From positions 1-64,000 of the forward strand of contig JBPOJA010000013.1 in NCBI GenBank assembly GCA_052034085.1: a stretch of 64,000 nt of DNA, written 5' to 3'. Under the pieces are notes generated by a model. It was not told the DNA's origin. It saw nothing but the letters and a program-made list of their open reading frames with translations, and did no database searches. This document shows positions 49,898 to 58,822 of this stretch, in pieces. Within the stretch, counting starts at the first letter, position 1. The number at the start of each line of letters is the position of its first letter. The position numbers and the translations under genes were made by a program. The DNA comes from UBA1426 sp052034085. GTDB taxonomy: Bacteria; Bacillota; Clostridia; Peptostreptococcales; Anaerovoracaceae.

Positions 49898-51514
49898 CTA
49901 TTTTTTCCAGGAGCTTTTCAGGTCAACTATCCTGTTGTATACCCGGTCTTCGCCCTTGTGCAGGCGGGCATCGGCTATGAAATATCCCTGCCTGAAGAAT
50001 TGGAATCTTTCACCTGCCGGCACGTCTTTGAGAGAGGGTTCTCCCATTGCCTGTACCACCTTTACCGATTCCGGATTCATGGTCTGGTTGCCTTCCTCAT
50101 CTTCAAGCATCAGATGGTCGTAAAGCCTGACAGTCAAAGGAATGGCCGAGCCTGCCTCAACCCAGTGGATGGTTCCCCTGACTTTCCTTCCTTCAAAGCC
50201 GCTGCCACTTTTTGTTTCCGGATCATAGGTACAAAGCAGCCTAACCACCTTGCCATCGTCATCTTTTACCACATCATTGCAGGTTATGAAATAAGCTCCT
50301 TTAAGCCTTACTTCATTGCCCGGGAAGAGTCTGAAATACTTTTTAACAGGCACTTCCATGAAGTCCTCCTGCTCTACATACAGGTGTCTTGAGAAAGGGA
50401 CCTGCCTTCCGTCCACCTCCAGCATTTCTGTCTTGCCTTCGGGGTAGTTGGTGATTTCCACTTCAAGGGGATCCAGGACCACCATCCGGTTCTCAACCTT
50501 TTCCTTTAAATCCTCTCTGATGCAAAACTCCAAAAGCCCCACATCCACAGTGCTGTTGGCCTTGGCCACACCTATGCGGTCTGCAAAATCCCTGATGGAT
50601 TCGGGAGTATAGCCCCGCCTTCTGAGACCTGCTATGGTCGGCATCCTGGGATCATCCCAGCCCTCCACCACACCGTCATCCACCAGCTTTTTAAGATAGC
50701 GCTTGCTCATAACCGTGTTGGTCAGGTTGAGCCTGGCAAATTCTATCTGCTGGGGAGGCATGGGCCAGTTTAACTCTTTTAAAGGCCATTCGTACAGGGG
50801 TCTGTGATCCTCAAACTCTAAAGTACAGAGAGAATGGGTAATCTCTTCGATGGCATCCTCCAGGGGATGGGCATAGTCGTACATGGGGTAGATGCACCAC
50901 TTATCGCCGGTGTTGTGGTGGCTTGCATGAAGGATCCTGTAAATAACCGGGTCCCTCATGTTCATGTTTGGCGAAGCCATATCTATTTTAGCCCTGAGGA
51001 CCTTTTCACCGTCCTTGTATTTGCCCTCCTTCATTTCCCGGAAGAGTTTCAAGTTTTCTTCCACAGAACGATTCCTGTAGGGGCTTTCCACTCCGGGCTC
51101 TGTCAGAGTCCCCCTGGTTTCCCTTATCTCATCCGCTGTCAAATCACAGACATAAGCCTTGCCCATCTTAATCAGCTCAATGGCGCAGTCCAGCATTTTG
51201 TCGAAATAATCAGATGCAAAGAGGAGTTTATCCCACTGAAAACCCAGCCACTGGACATCGTATTTTATGGACTCCACATATTCTTCTTCTTCCTTTTCCG
51301 GATTGGTATCATCGAAGCGGAGATTGCACTTGCCATTGTATTTGGCCGCTGTGCCGAAGTTAAGGCATATGGATTTGGCATGGCCTATATGAAGGTAGCC
51401 GTTGGGCTCAGGTGGAAAGCGGGTGTAGACGGGCCTGTCTCCGTAGGTTTTGTTTTCCAGGTCCCTGTCTATGATATTGTGTATAAAATTACTGCTAAGA
51501 CTTGTATTTTCCAT
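49898..51514 (-). CDS. glnS: Glutaminyl-tRNA synthetase
   Basis: 538 residues. Charges tRNA-Gln directly. Class I signatures: RFPPEPNGYLHIGHAK (HIGH) and VMSKR (KMSKS equivalent), with LRFDDTNPEKEEEEYVESI typical of GlnRS rather than GluRS. Beta-barrel anticodon domains occupy residues 340-538. Many Firmicutes lack GlnRS and use the amidotransferase GatCAB, so its presence is informative for taxonomy. The promoter is directly upstream and the gene heads the long operon to the MATE transporter. Confidence 0.96.
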   Translation of the reverse strand: MENTSLSSNFIHNIIDRDLENKTYGDRPVYTRFPPEPNGYLHIGHAKSICLNFGTAAKYNGKCNLRFDDTNPEKEEEEYVESIKYDVQWLGFQWDKLLFASDYFDKMLDCAIELIKMGKAYVCDLTADEIRETRGTLTEPGVESPYRNRSVEENLKLFREMKEGKYKDGEKVLRAKIDMASPNMNMRDPVIYRILHASHHNTGDKWCIYPMYDYAHPLEDAIEEITHSLCTLEFEDHRPLYEWPLKELNWPMPPQQIEFARLNLTNTVMSKRYLKKLVDDGVVEGWDDPRMPTIAGLRRRGYTPESIRDFADRIGVAKANSTVDVGLLEFCIREDLKEKVENRMVVLDPLEVEITNYPEGKTEMLEVDGRQVPFSRHLYVEQEDFMEVPVKKYFRLFPGNEVRLKGAYFITCNDVVKDDDGKVVRLLCTYDPETKSGSGFEGRKVRGTIHWVEAGSAIPLTVRLYDHLMLEDEEGNQTMNPESVKVVQAMGEPSLKDVPAGERFQFFRQGYFIADARLHKGEDRVYNRIVDLKSSWKK

Positions 51515-51553
51515 TTAGGTCTCCTTACCGTTTTTATTGTTCTCATGCCAGAC

Positions 51554-51582
51554 ATTGTATCATCATACAGGTTTTTTGTGAA
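51554..51582 (-). promoter_or_regulatory. Sigma-A promoter of the glnS operon
   Basis: Minus-strand TTCACA (51582-51577), 17-base spacer, TACAAT (51559-51554), about 35 bases before the glnS ATG. Confidence 0.65.
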
Positions 51583-51728
51583 GATAAAAGATGCTTAATC
51601 CCCGTTATTTGCTGGCTCTTAACCCCAATTCCGGGCTTGACCGGAATAACTAGCTTTGTTAATATTAATTGGTAAATATAGTCTAGACATAAAATAAATC
51701 TCATCAAATATAATTGTAGGAGTGTCTT

Positions 51729-53351
51729 ATGAAAAACCAAGGAAAAGAAACAAAACAAAAAGACAAGAAGGATGTGGTTGAAAGCTCATCCGGCATTGAA
51801 ATCAACCAGGTTTATACCCCAGATGATGTCCGGGATATTGATTATTCAGAGGAAATATCTTTACCCGGAGAATATCCCTACACACGTGGTGTTCATTCCA
51901 CCATGTACCGGTCCAGATTGTGGACCATGCGGCAATATGCCGGTTTTGCCAGCGCCGAGGAATCCAACCTCAGATACAAGTATCTGCTGGAACAGGGACA
52001 GACAGGCCTCAGCGTAGCTTTTGACCTGCCCACCCAGATTGGCTATGATTCCGACCACAAGCTATCAGCAGGGGAAGTAGGGAAGGTCGGTGTTGCTATC
52101 GATTCCCTGAAGGATATGGAAACCCTTTTTAATGGTATCCCTTTGGATAAGGTCAGCACCTCTATGACCATTAATTCTTCTGCAGCTGTTCTCTTTGCCA
52201 TGTACATAGTGGTGGCCAAGAAGCAGGGAGTGGCACTGACAGATATCTCGGGAACCATCCAGAATGACATCCTGAAGGAATACATAGCCAGGGGAACATA
52301 TATCTTTCCCATTGAACCTTCAATCAGGATTACAACAGACATCTTCAAATTCTGCTCTGAAAATGTTCCAAGATGGAATACCATATCAATCAGCGGATAT
52401 CATATCAGGGAAGCCGGTGCTACGGCAGCCCAGGAGATAGCTTTTACCCTTGCCGACGGCATAGCCTATGTCCAGGCTGCTATAGATGCAGGCCTCCGTG
52501 TTGATGATTTCGGGCCAAGATTGTCCTTTTTCTTCAACGCCCACAATGATATCTTTGAGGAGGTTGCCAAATTCCGGGCAGCCCGCAGAATATGGGCGAA
52601 AATCATGAAAGACCGCTTCAAGGCACAGGACCCCCGCTCCATGATGCTGAGATTCCACACCCAGACAGCAGGCAGCACTCTGACAGCCCAGCAGCCTGAG
52701 AATAACGTAATCCGGGTTGCCATGCAGGCCCTGGCGGCTGTTCTTGGAGGAACCCAGTCCCTCCACACCAATTCCAAGGATGAAGCTCTTGCCTTACCTA
52801 CTGAAGCTTCAGTCAGGACAGCCCTGAGAACCCAGCAGATAATTGCTTATGAAAGCGGAGTCACCAACACAGTTGACCCGCTGGCGGGTTCATATTACAT
52901 CGAGAGCCTGACAAACGAACTTGAGAAAAAGGCCATGGAATATATCAATAAAATTGATGACCTGGGCGGAATGAAAAAAGCAATTGAAGCCGGATATGTT
53001 CAGGGCGAAATCCAGGACAGTGCCTACAAATATCAGAAGGAAGTAGAGTCCGGAGAAAAAACCATCGTAGGTGTCAACAAGTTCCAGATTGAGGAAACCC
53101 GGGCAGAAGGCCTCCTTCATGTTGACGAAAAGGTTGAAATAATGCAGAAACAAAAGTTAGCCGACCTTAAAAAAGAAAGAGACAACGACAAGACAAACAA
53201 GGCCCTGGAAGAACTGCAGAAAGCTGCAAATACCAATGCCAACCTTATGCCCTACATAATTGACGCTGTTGAACAATATGCCACCCTTGGCGAAATCTGC
53301 GGCGTGCTCCGCCAGGAGTTCGGCGAATACAAGCAAACAACTTCAGTATAA
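51729..53351 (+). CDS. mcmA1: Methylmalonyl-CoA mutase, catalytic subunit
   Basis: 540 residues: the TIM-barrel half of a B12-dependent mutase (the B12-binding part is the next gene). YPYTRGVHSTMYRSRLWTMRQYAGF and TGLSVAFDLPTQIGYDSDH are family signatures. Y70 (RQYAGF) and R188 (IARGTYIFP) align with Tyr89 and Arg207 of the Propionibacterium methylmalonyl-CoA mutase, where isobutyryl-CoA mutases have Phe and Gln, so methylmalonyl-CoA is the better call. Interconverts succinyl-CoA and (R)-methylmalonyl-CoA. RBS AGGAG. The following genes give the B12 subunit, GTPase chaperone and epimerase. Confidence 0.93.
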   Translation: MKNQGKETKQKDKKDVVESSSGIEINQVYTPDDVRDIDYSEEISLPGEYPYTRGVHSTMYRSRLWTMRQYAGFASAEESNLRYKYLLEQGQTGLSVAFDLPTQIGYDSDHKLSAGEVGKVGVAIDSLKDMETLFNGIPLDKVSTSMTINSSAAVLFAMYIVVAKKQGVALTDISGTIQNDILKEYIARGTYIFPIEPSIRITTDIFKFCSENVPRWNTISISGYHIREAGATAAQEIAFTLADGIAYVQAAIDAGLRVDDFGPRLSFFFNAHNDIFEEVAKFRAARRIWAKIMKDRFKAQDPRSMMLRFHTQTAGSTLTAQQPENNVIRVAMQALAAVLGGTQSLHTNSKDEALALPTEASVRTALRTQQIIAYESGVTNTVDPLAGSYYIESLTNELEKKAMEYINKIDDLGGMKKAIEAGYVQGEIQDSAYKYQKEVESGEKTIVGVNKFQIEETRAEGLLHVDEKVEIMQKQKLADLKKERDNDKTNKALEELQKAANTNANLMPYIIDAVEQYATLGEICGVLRQEFGEYKQTTSV

Positions 53352-53367
53352 GATTGGAGAAAAGATA

Positions 53368-53796
53368 ATGGGAGAAAAACTTGTGAAAGAAATGGATAGA
53401 CCTATCAGAATAGTGGTAGCCAAACTGGGCCTGGACGGCCACGACAGAGGAGCCAAGGTAATAGCAAGAGCCCTGCGGGATGCTGGCCTGGAAGTTATTT
53501 ATACGGGACTCCGCCAGACTCCTGAAAGCGTGGTGGAGATTGCACTCCAGGAAGACGCTGATTTTATCGGCTTAAGCAGCCTGTCCGGAGCACACATGCA
53601 CCTGTTCCCCCAGGTTGTTGAACAGCTTAAGGCCAGAGGAATGGAAGATATTATCGTCTTTGGCGGCGGAGTAATTCCCGATGATGATATTGAAATACTT
53701 AAGCAAAAAGGTATAGCTGCTGTATTCACACCGGGAACATCAACTGAAACCGTAGTGAACCTGATAAAAGAAATGATGGCTGCCAAATGGAATTAA
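53368..53796 (+). CDS. mcmA2: Methylmalonyl-CoA mutase, B12-binding subunit
   Basis: 142 residues from the ATG at 53368 (RBS GGAG). Cobalamin-binding Rossmann-like domain: KLGLDGHDRGAKVIARALRDAG (D-x-H-x-x-G, base-off His), SLSGAHM and FGGGVIPDDD. It binds adenosylcobalamin and docks on the catalytic subunit. It overlaps meaB by ten bases. Confidence 0.95.
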   Translation: MGEKLVKEMDRPIRIVVAKLGLDGHDRGAKVIARALRDAGLEVIYTGLRQTPESVVEIALQEDADFIGLSSLSGAHMHLFPQVVEQLKARGMEDIIVFGGGVIPDDDIEILKQKGIAAVFTPGTSTETVVNLIKEMMAAKWN

Positions 53797-54755
53797 TCAA
53801 TAAGATCAAGAACGGTGACAAAAGATCGGCTGCAAGGCTCATTTCAATGATTGAAAATAATGAAAAAGCAGCAATCGACTTGTTGAAAACCCCCTGGGAC
53901 TTAGACAGCACCAGCTATACTGTGGGCATCACGGGACCTCCCGGGGCAGGCAAGAGTACCCTGACCAATCAGCTGGCCAAGCATCTTCTGAAAAAAGGGT
54001 ACAAAGTAGGGATTATCGCAGTTGATCCCAGTAGCCCCATTACCGGCGGAGCTTTTCTTGGAGACCGGATTAGGATGTCGGAGCTTAACCAGGAAAGCGG
54101 CGTATTTATAAGAAGCATGGGAACCCGGGGAGCCCTGGGCGGCATATCAAAGGCGGTCAGAGGGGCAATACGGGTCATGGATCTGCTTGGCATGGACTTT
54201 GTATTAGTTGAAACTGCCGGAGTGGGCCAGACTGAAGTTGATGTGGTAAAGGTCACTGATGTTGTGGTGGTAGTATCGGTGCCGGGTCTTGGAGATGACA
54301 TACAGGCAAACAAGGCCGGCATCCTGGAAATAGCCGACATCTATGTAGTTAACAAGGCTGACTATGATGATGCTGAAAAAACGGTCCGGTATCTGCGCCA
54401 GACAATCAGCCTGGAAGAAAAGGAAAATGACCCTGAAGAATACCGGCCCGAAATCATTAAAACCATAGCCCTTGATGATGTGGGTGTCGACGAGCTTGTG
54501 GATGCTATTTTCCGCTATAAGCAGCATGCTGAGCAGGTTTACGGCCGCAAGCAGCTCCTGGAAAATAAGATCCGCAATGAACTGCGACAGCAGATTCTTG
54601 ACAGGCTTACCGGCGGGTTCGAACGTTTTGACAAGGAGTTTGACATTATTTCAGCCGCCACCAGAGAAATAGCCGCTGCTAAATCGGATATTTTCAGCCA
54701 AACTACAAATATCCTTAATGAATTTTATGAATGGAGTATGAAAAATGATAAGTAA
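53787..54755 (+). CDS. meaB: MeaB/ArgK GTPase, mutase chaperone
   Basis: 322 residues. G3E-type GTPase that protects and reloads B12 in the mutase. P-loop GPPGAGKSTL, DPSSPITGGAFLGDRIRM, ETAGVGQTEVDVVKV (switch II) and NKAD (base recognition) are intact. The C-terminal helix (IRNELRQQILDRL) forms the dimer arm. It sits between the mutase subunits and the epimerase, as in many anaerobes. Confidence 0.95.
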   Translation: MELINKIKNGDKRSAARLISMIENNEKAAIDLLKTPWDLDSTSYTVGITGPPGAGKSTLTNQLAKHLLKKGYKVGIIAVDPSSPITGGAFLGDRIRMSELNQESGVFIRSMGTRGALGGISKAVRGAIRVMDLLGMDFVLVETAGVGQTEVDVVKVTDVVVVVSVPGLGDDIQANKAGILEIADIYVVNKADYDDAEKTVRYLRQTISLEEKENDPEEYRPEIIKTIALDDVGVDELVDAIFRYKQHAEQVYGRKQLLENKIRNELRQQILDRLTGGFERFDKEFDIISAATREIAAAKSDIFSQTTNILNEFYEWSMKNDK

Positions 54756-55149
54756 AATCGGTCATATCGGCATAGCAGTCAATAATCTTGACGAGTCCAT
54801 AAAAATCTATGAGGACTTGCTGGGTCTGGAATGTGAAGGTACGGAAACCGTAGAAGAGCAAAAGGTAAGGGTGGCTTTTTTCCATATCGGGGAAGTAGAA
54901 ATTGAACTGCTGGAATCCACGGAACCAGATGGTCCCATAGCCAGGTATATTGAGAAAAACGGCCCCGGCATCCAGCATATGGCACTGGAAACCGATGACA
55001 TCCAGAACGCTATTAAAACAGTTAAGGAAAAGGGTGCAAGGATGATTGACGAGGAACCTCGCTATGGCGCAGGAGGGGCTAAAATTGCATTTATACACCC
55101 AAAGAGTACCGGGGGCGTTCTCATCGAATTGTGCCAGCATGGGGATTAG
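54745..55149 (+). CDS. mce: Methylmalonyl-CoA epimerase
   Basis: 134 residues, VOC fold with two beta-alpha-beta-beta-beta modules. Metal ligands are H in KIGHIGIAV, Q or E in the middle strand, H in GIQHMALE and E in VLIELC. Converts (S)- to (R)-methylmalonyl-CoA so that carboxylase and mutase can be linked. It overlaps meaB by 11 bases and ends the plus-strand operon; convergent korC ends 18 bases away. Confidence 0.93.
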   Translation: MISKIGHIGIAVNNLDESIKIYEDLLGLECEGTETVEEQKVRVAFFHIGEVEIELLESTEPDGPIARYIEKNGPGIQHMALETDDIQNAIKTVKEKGARMIDEEPRYGAGGAKIAFIHPKSTGGVLIELCQHGD

Positions 55150-55166
55150 ATAGAAACCTGAGAATT

Positions 55167-55718
55167 TTAAGCGTCCTGTTTCTCTTGCAGGTATAGTAAG
55201 TCCTCCATATAACGATAGCCCTTGTCAAAAGCCTCAAGATTAATTTTGGCAACACGCGGGGGGAAATCTTCTTTAATTGTATTGCTCATTTTATCATAAT
55301 GAAGTTTTGGCAAAAGTTTGGTTAAAGCCCCCAGCATGACCATATTGACAACTTGTGGATTCCCCATTTCTTCAGCTATGCTTGTCCCCGGAATCTGATA
55401 ATAATTTACTCCGTCTGCCTGGACAAGGGTACTGTTTACCATAACTATCTTGCCCTCCTTCATATCAGGGGAATACTTATCATAGCCTTTTTGATTGTAG
55501 GCAATGAAGATATCCACATCATTCACTTTCATGTAGTCAATATCTTGGTCTGAAACCACAACTTCAGCTTTACAAGCTCCTCCCCTGGCTTCAGGCCCGT
55601 AGCTTTGAGTTTGAGTAATATTGAAATCTTCTCCTAATCCATAGGCTTTTGCCAATAAAACAGATGAAAGTATTACCCCCTGTCCACCTGCGCCGGCAAA
55701 TCGCACATTCAGTTTCAT
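55167..55718 (-). CDS. korC: 2-oxoacid:ferredoxin oxidoreductase, gamma subunit
   Basis: 183 residues. FAGAGGQGVILSSVLLAKAYGLG and SYGPEARGGACKAEVVVSD are the gamma-subunit signature of the KorABCD/PorABCD family. With korA, B and D it oxidatively decarboxylates a 2-oxoacid (2-oxoglutarate most likely, given KorA/KorB similarity) to acyl-CoA with ferredoxin as acceptor. Its start overlaps the korD stop (ATGA). Confidence 0.93.
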   Translation of the reverse strand: MKLNVRFAGAGGQGVILSSVLLAKAYGLGEDFNITQTQSYGPEARGGACKAEVVVSDQDIDYMKVNDVDIFIAYNQKGYDKYSPDMKEGKIVMVNSTLVQADGVNYYQIPGTSIAEEMGNPQVVNMVMLGALTKLLPKLHYDKMSNTIKEDFPPRVAKINLEAFDKGYRYMEDLLYLQEKQDA

Positions 55719-55930
55719 TTTCTTTCCTCCCCTACATTAATCGCTCCATCAGGGCATAACCGCTCACACAATCTACAGACAATGCATTCCTTCTCTTTAG
55801 CTGCCTCCGGCATTGGATTACCAGAACTGTTTCGTTTTGAAGAAATTTTGTAGACTTTTTTGGGGCAAATAGCTATGCAAATCCCGCAACCTTTGCATAT
55901 CACTTTATCTATATCTATTTTAACCGTCAT
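55715..55930 (-). CDS. korD: 2-oxoacid:ferredoxin oxidoreductase, ferredoxin-like delta subunit
   Basis: 71 residues with two 4Fe-4S motifs: CKGCGICIAICPKKV and CIVCRLCERLCPDGAI. It passes electrons from the KorAB thiamine site to ferredoxin. Four-base overlap with korB. Confidence 0.93.
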   Translation of the reverse strand: MTVKIDIDKVICKGCGICIAICPKKVYKISSKRNSSGNPMPEAAKEKECIVCRLCERLCPDGAINVGEERK

Positions 55931-56730
55931 TTACGGTATTCCTCCATAGCTTCCATCATTGATTCGATATATTCTGGTTTATCATTATCATGAGCAAGAA
56001 TCCCGCATTTAATCTTGTCCGATTTTTCCGGTATGCCCTCTCTGTGCATGTAACTATTCTCTTTTAAGAAGGTCATTATGTGGGCCGGGTCTTTGCTTCC
56101 GTAAACACTTACGCCACTTTGTGTCGGGCATTGTGCGATAACTTCAATAAAAGAAAAGCCTTTATGCTTAATGCCAGCTTCTATACTTTTTTGAAGCTGA
56201 ACCGGATGGGCAGTAGTCCACCGTGCAACATAAGTTGCTCCCAACTTCACTGCTAATTCAGCACCGTTTAGAGGAGTGTCGAATGCACCCCAGGGTGAAG
56301 TTTTAGTGACAGCTTCTTTTGGTGTGGCGGGAGATTTTTGCCCACCCGTCATTCCATAAATATGATTGTTTACCAGCACTACTGTCAAATCAATGTTACG
56401 CATACATGCATGCAACAAGTGATTTCCTCCTATAGCCAGACAGTCTCCGTCTCCCGTAAAGACCAAGACTTTCTTCTCAGGCCTTGCTAACTTCAAACCT
56501 TGTGCAAAGGGTAAGGCTCTGCCATGAGTAGTGTGCATTACATCCATATCAATATAGCAGGGTATCCAGGATGAGCATCCAATCCCGCTCACCAGTGCCG
56601 TGTCTTTTCTTATGTCCAACTTGTCAATAGCCGCAACTGCGGCGTACTGAACTATGCCGTTGCCGCAACCGGGGCAAAACAGGGTGGGCAGTGCATCCAG
56701 CCTAAGATAACGTTCCATCAATCTGTTCAC
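55927..56730 (-). CDS. korB: 2-oxoacid:ferredoxin oxidoreductase, beta subunit
   Basis: 267 residues from a GTG at 56730 (an ATG at 56718 is an alternative). It binds thiamine diphosphate: FCPGCGNG, SGIGCSSWIPCY and the GDGDCLAIGGNHLLHACMRN motif. ThDP half of the enzyme with korA. The gene overlaps the 3' end of korA by 29 bases. Confidence 0.94.
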   Translation of the reverse strand: MNRLMERYLRLDALPTLFCPGCGNGIVQYAAVAAIDKLDIRKDTALVSGIGCSSWIPCYIDMDVMHTTHGRALPFAQGLKLARPEKKVLVFTGDGDCLAIGGNHLLHACMRNIDLTVVLVNNHIYGMTGGQKSPATPKEAVTKTSPWGAFDTPLNGAELAVKLGATYVARWTTAHPVQLQKSIEAGIKHKGFSFIEVIAQCPTQSGVSVYGSKDPAHIMTFLKENSYMHREGIPEKSDKIKCGILAHDNDKPEYIESMMEAMEEYRK

Positions 56731-57940
56731 TTATTCCCATCTCCTTTTCTACCGCTTGCAATAATTCCTGGGGGCTGTGTATTTCGCCGCCAATTTTAGG
56801 CAATGAAACTACCTTGCTATTTTTTAGACAACGCTCTATTTCTCTGTAATATTTCCCCTGATTCATTTCAGGCACAAATACATACTTGCAGTTTTCTCCC
56901 AAATATTTAATTTGTTGTTCAGGGAAAGGCCAAACCGTATTTACTTTAATAAGACCTATCTTCAAGTGATGATAGGGTTTTGATATTGCTTTCTTTCTTG
57001 AAAAAATTCTTTTAAAAAAATTGCTTTTATCTTTTCGACCCTCTTCTTTTACCTTCAAACCCCTGGAAGTCTTCACCGCATTTAGTGCAGATCGGCTTAC
57101 CGGGCCATAACATAAAAAACATACGTCTGCATCTTCCATGAAATATGAGTCAAGCATAGCGATATCGTCGATATTATTAAGGATTTTACCAGTTATACTT
57201 CGTATAAAATCACCGCTTTCAGATGCTATATGACCTATTCTCATACCATTTTCATCGTGAAGTTGTCCCTCCACTAAACTGTTGCCGCCTGTATAGAAAT
57301 CTTCCTGGGGTGAAACAACACAGGGTCTATGGCCCGACCTCATGGGTCTATCTGTATCAAAGATAGTAATCTTTTCTCTCATATGACCAACAATCTCATC
57401 TGTGAGCAGAATAACTGGCGTTCTATATTTTTCTGCCATTTCAAAAGCTAGTATTGTGAAGTCATACATTTCCTGCACCGATGAAGGTGTCAATGCTATT
57501 ATTTCGTAGTCTCCGTGACTACCATATTTAGCCTGGTAGATATCCTGTTGCGAAGGTAAGGTTGGCTGCCCAGTAGACGGCCCTCCTCTTTGCACATTGA
57601 CTATGACAATCGGCGTTTCAGTGACTGCCGCATAACCCACAGTTTCCTGCATTAGTGTGAAGCCTGGTCCTGAGGTGGCTGTCATGGCTCGTTTGCCGCC
57701 CCAGCGCGCCCCGACAATTGCACATGCTGATGCAATTTCGTCTTCCATTTGTATGAAAGTGCCACCGGCCTTAACCATTTCAGCAGACAATATTTCTATG
57801 ACTTCTGTGGACGGAGTTATTGGATAACCCGCAAAAAAACGACAACCTCCATGAATTGCTGCTCTTGCACAAGCTTCATTGCCCTGTAGTATTACTTTTT
57901 TCCCAGCACGTGATAAAGGTTCCGGGCCATTGTCCCCCAT
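56702..57940 (-). CDS. korA: 2-oxoacid:ferredoxin oxidoreductase, alpha subunit
   Basis: 412 residues, about 35 longer than usual KorA. GNEACARAAIHGGCRFFAGYPITPSTEVIE, MEDEIASACAIVGARWGGKRAMTATSGPGFTLM and QRGGPSTGQPTLPSQQD are the family core. The extra length is a basic, low-complexity insert around residues 290-335 (KTSRGLKVKEEGRKDK, FFKRIFSRKKAISK) before the conserved GLIKVNTVWPFPEQ. The four kor genes follow the nitrilase-fold gene by about 37 bases and look like the oxidative end of the catabolic operon starting at 62526. Confidence 0.92.
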   Translation of the reverse strand: MGDNGPEPLSRAGKKVILQGNEACARAAIHGGCRFFAGYPITPSTEVIEILSAEMVKAGGTFIQMEDEIASACAIVGARWGGKRAMTATSGPGFTLMQETVGYAAVTETPIVIVNVQRGGPSTGQPTLPSQQDIYQAKYGSHGDYEIIALTPSSVQEMYDFTILAFEMAEKYRTPVILLTDEIVGHMREKITIFDTDRPMRSGHRPCVVSPQEDFYTGGNSLVEGQLHDENGMRIGHIASESGDFIRSITGKILNNIDDIAMLDSYFMEDADVCFLCYGPVSRSALNAVKTSRGLKVKEEGRKDKSNFFKRIFSRKKAISKPYHHLKIGLIKVNTVWPFPEQQIKYLGENCKYVFVPEMNQGKYYREIERCLKNSKVVSLPKIGGEIHSPQELLQAVEKEMGISEQIDGTLS

Positions 57941-57976
57941 TAAAAAGCTACCTCCTGTTTTTATTTTGTTCTAAAT

Positions 57977-58804
57977 TCACCTTAGACCATGATAAGCTGA
58001 CGGCACTCGGTTATGCAGGCTGCCTACTGCTTCTTCTATCTTCGTTGCATAATCTCCCTCTACATATGCTTGAATGAAGCAAGCCTTATCCGATGCCACA
58101 GCTAATGGTATCCCCCAAGGGTCGGCAATAAGGCTGCGCCCACAAAAAACATCATCCGGCCCCAGTCTGCCGAAATGATTGACTCCCACAACATACATGG
58201 AGTTAAGCAGCGCAGCTGATTGAAGCAAATTTTGCCAATGATCAAATCTTGGACTATAGAATGCAGCAGGAACCATCAAATATTGCACTCCCTGTAAAGC
58301 CAGAGCTCTTACTAATTCTGGGAAGCGAATGTCATAACAAATAATTACTCCAATCCTCCCAAAATCTGTGTCATAGATTAAAAGGTCATTCCCTCTGTCA
58401 ACCAGATATGATTCTTTGTCTTCATCCGAACCATCAAGCACATCAAATAAATGAATTTTATCGTACTGACCGACTATCTCTCCTTTTCTATCAAACAACA
58501 GTGCTGTATTATATCTCTTTCCGTCCTCTTTCCTTTTGTTGATTATCGAGCCTGCCACTATATAAGTGGAATGAGTTTTTGCAAGTTCGGAAAAAGTATT
58601 AATATAATCTTCCGGTATTTCCTCAATACTATCTCTTTCATCATTACCTGGAAGATAATAAAATTCTTCGGGCAGAACCACAATATCAACATATTTATGA
58701 AGAGAAAAAGCCTCTTCCATCAGGGCAATAGCCTGATTCATATTTTTTTTCTTGTCATCAGATGGTGTGGTCTGAATTCCAACAATACTGATATTCTTTT
58801 TCAC
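57977..58804 (-). CDS. Nitrilase-fold carbon-nitrogen hydrolase
   Basis: 275 residues. Catalytic triad E46 (LPEEF), K116 (YDKIHLF) and C156 (VIICYDIRFPE). The C-Y-D-x-R-F-P-E motif places it near omega-amidase/NIT-type and N-carbamoyl hydrolases. It converts an amide or carbamoyl compound to an acid plus ammonia in the cytoplasm. It lies between korA and the RraA-like gene in an operon with a symporter and a creatininase-like protein. Second nitrilase-fold gene in this window. Confidence 0.87.
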   Translation of the reverse strand: MKKNISIVGIQTTPSDDKKKNMNQAIALMEEAFSLHKYVDIVVLPEEFYYLPGNDERDSIEEIPEDYINTFSELAKTHSTYIVAGSIINKRKEDGKRYNTALLFDRKGEIVGQYDKIHLFDVLDGSDEDKESYLVDRGNDLLIYDTDFGRIGVIICYDIRFPELVRALALQGVQYLMVPAAFYSPRFDHWQNLLQSAALLNSMYVVGVNHFGRLGPDDVFCGRSLIADPWGIPLAVASDKACFIQAYVEGDYATKIEEAVGSLHNRVPSAYHGLR

Positions 58805-58822
58805 TGAAAACCTCCCAACTTA

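Noticed and set aside
51629..51648. Inverted repeat ATTCCGG-GCTTGA-CCGGAAT between glnS and mcmA1
   Set aside because: Perfect seven-base arms, but no U-run for a terminator and no second copy to support an operator. Kept only as a note.
51709..51714. TATAAT as -10 box of the methylmalonyl-CoA mutase operon
   Set aside because: It would place the transcript start on or past the Shine-Dalgarno (51718-51722), leaving almost no leader. The -35 match is poor and the spacing 18-19. Promoter of this operon not assigned.
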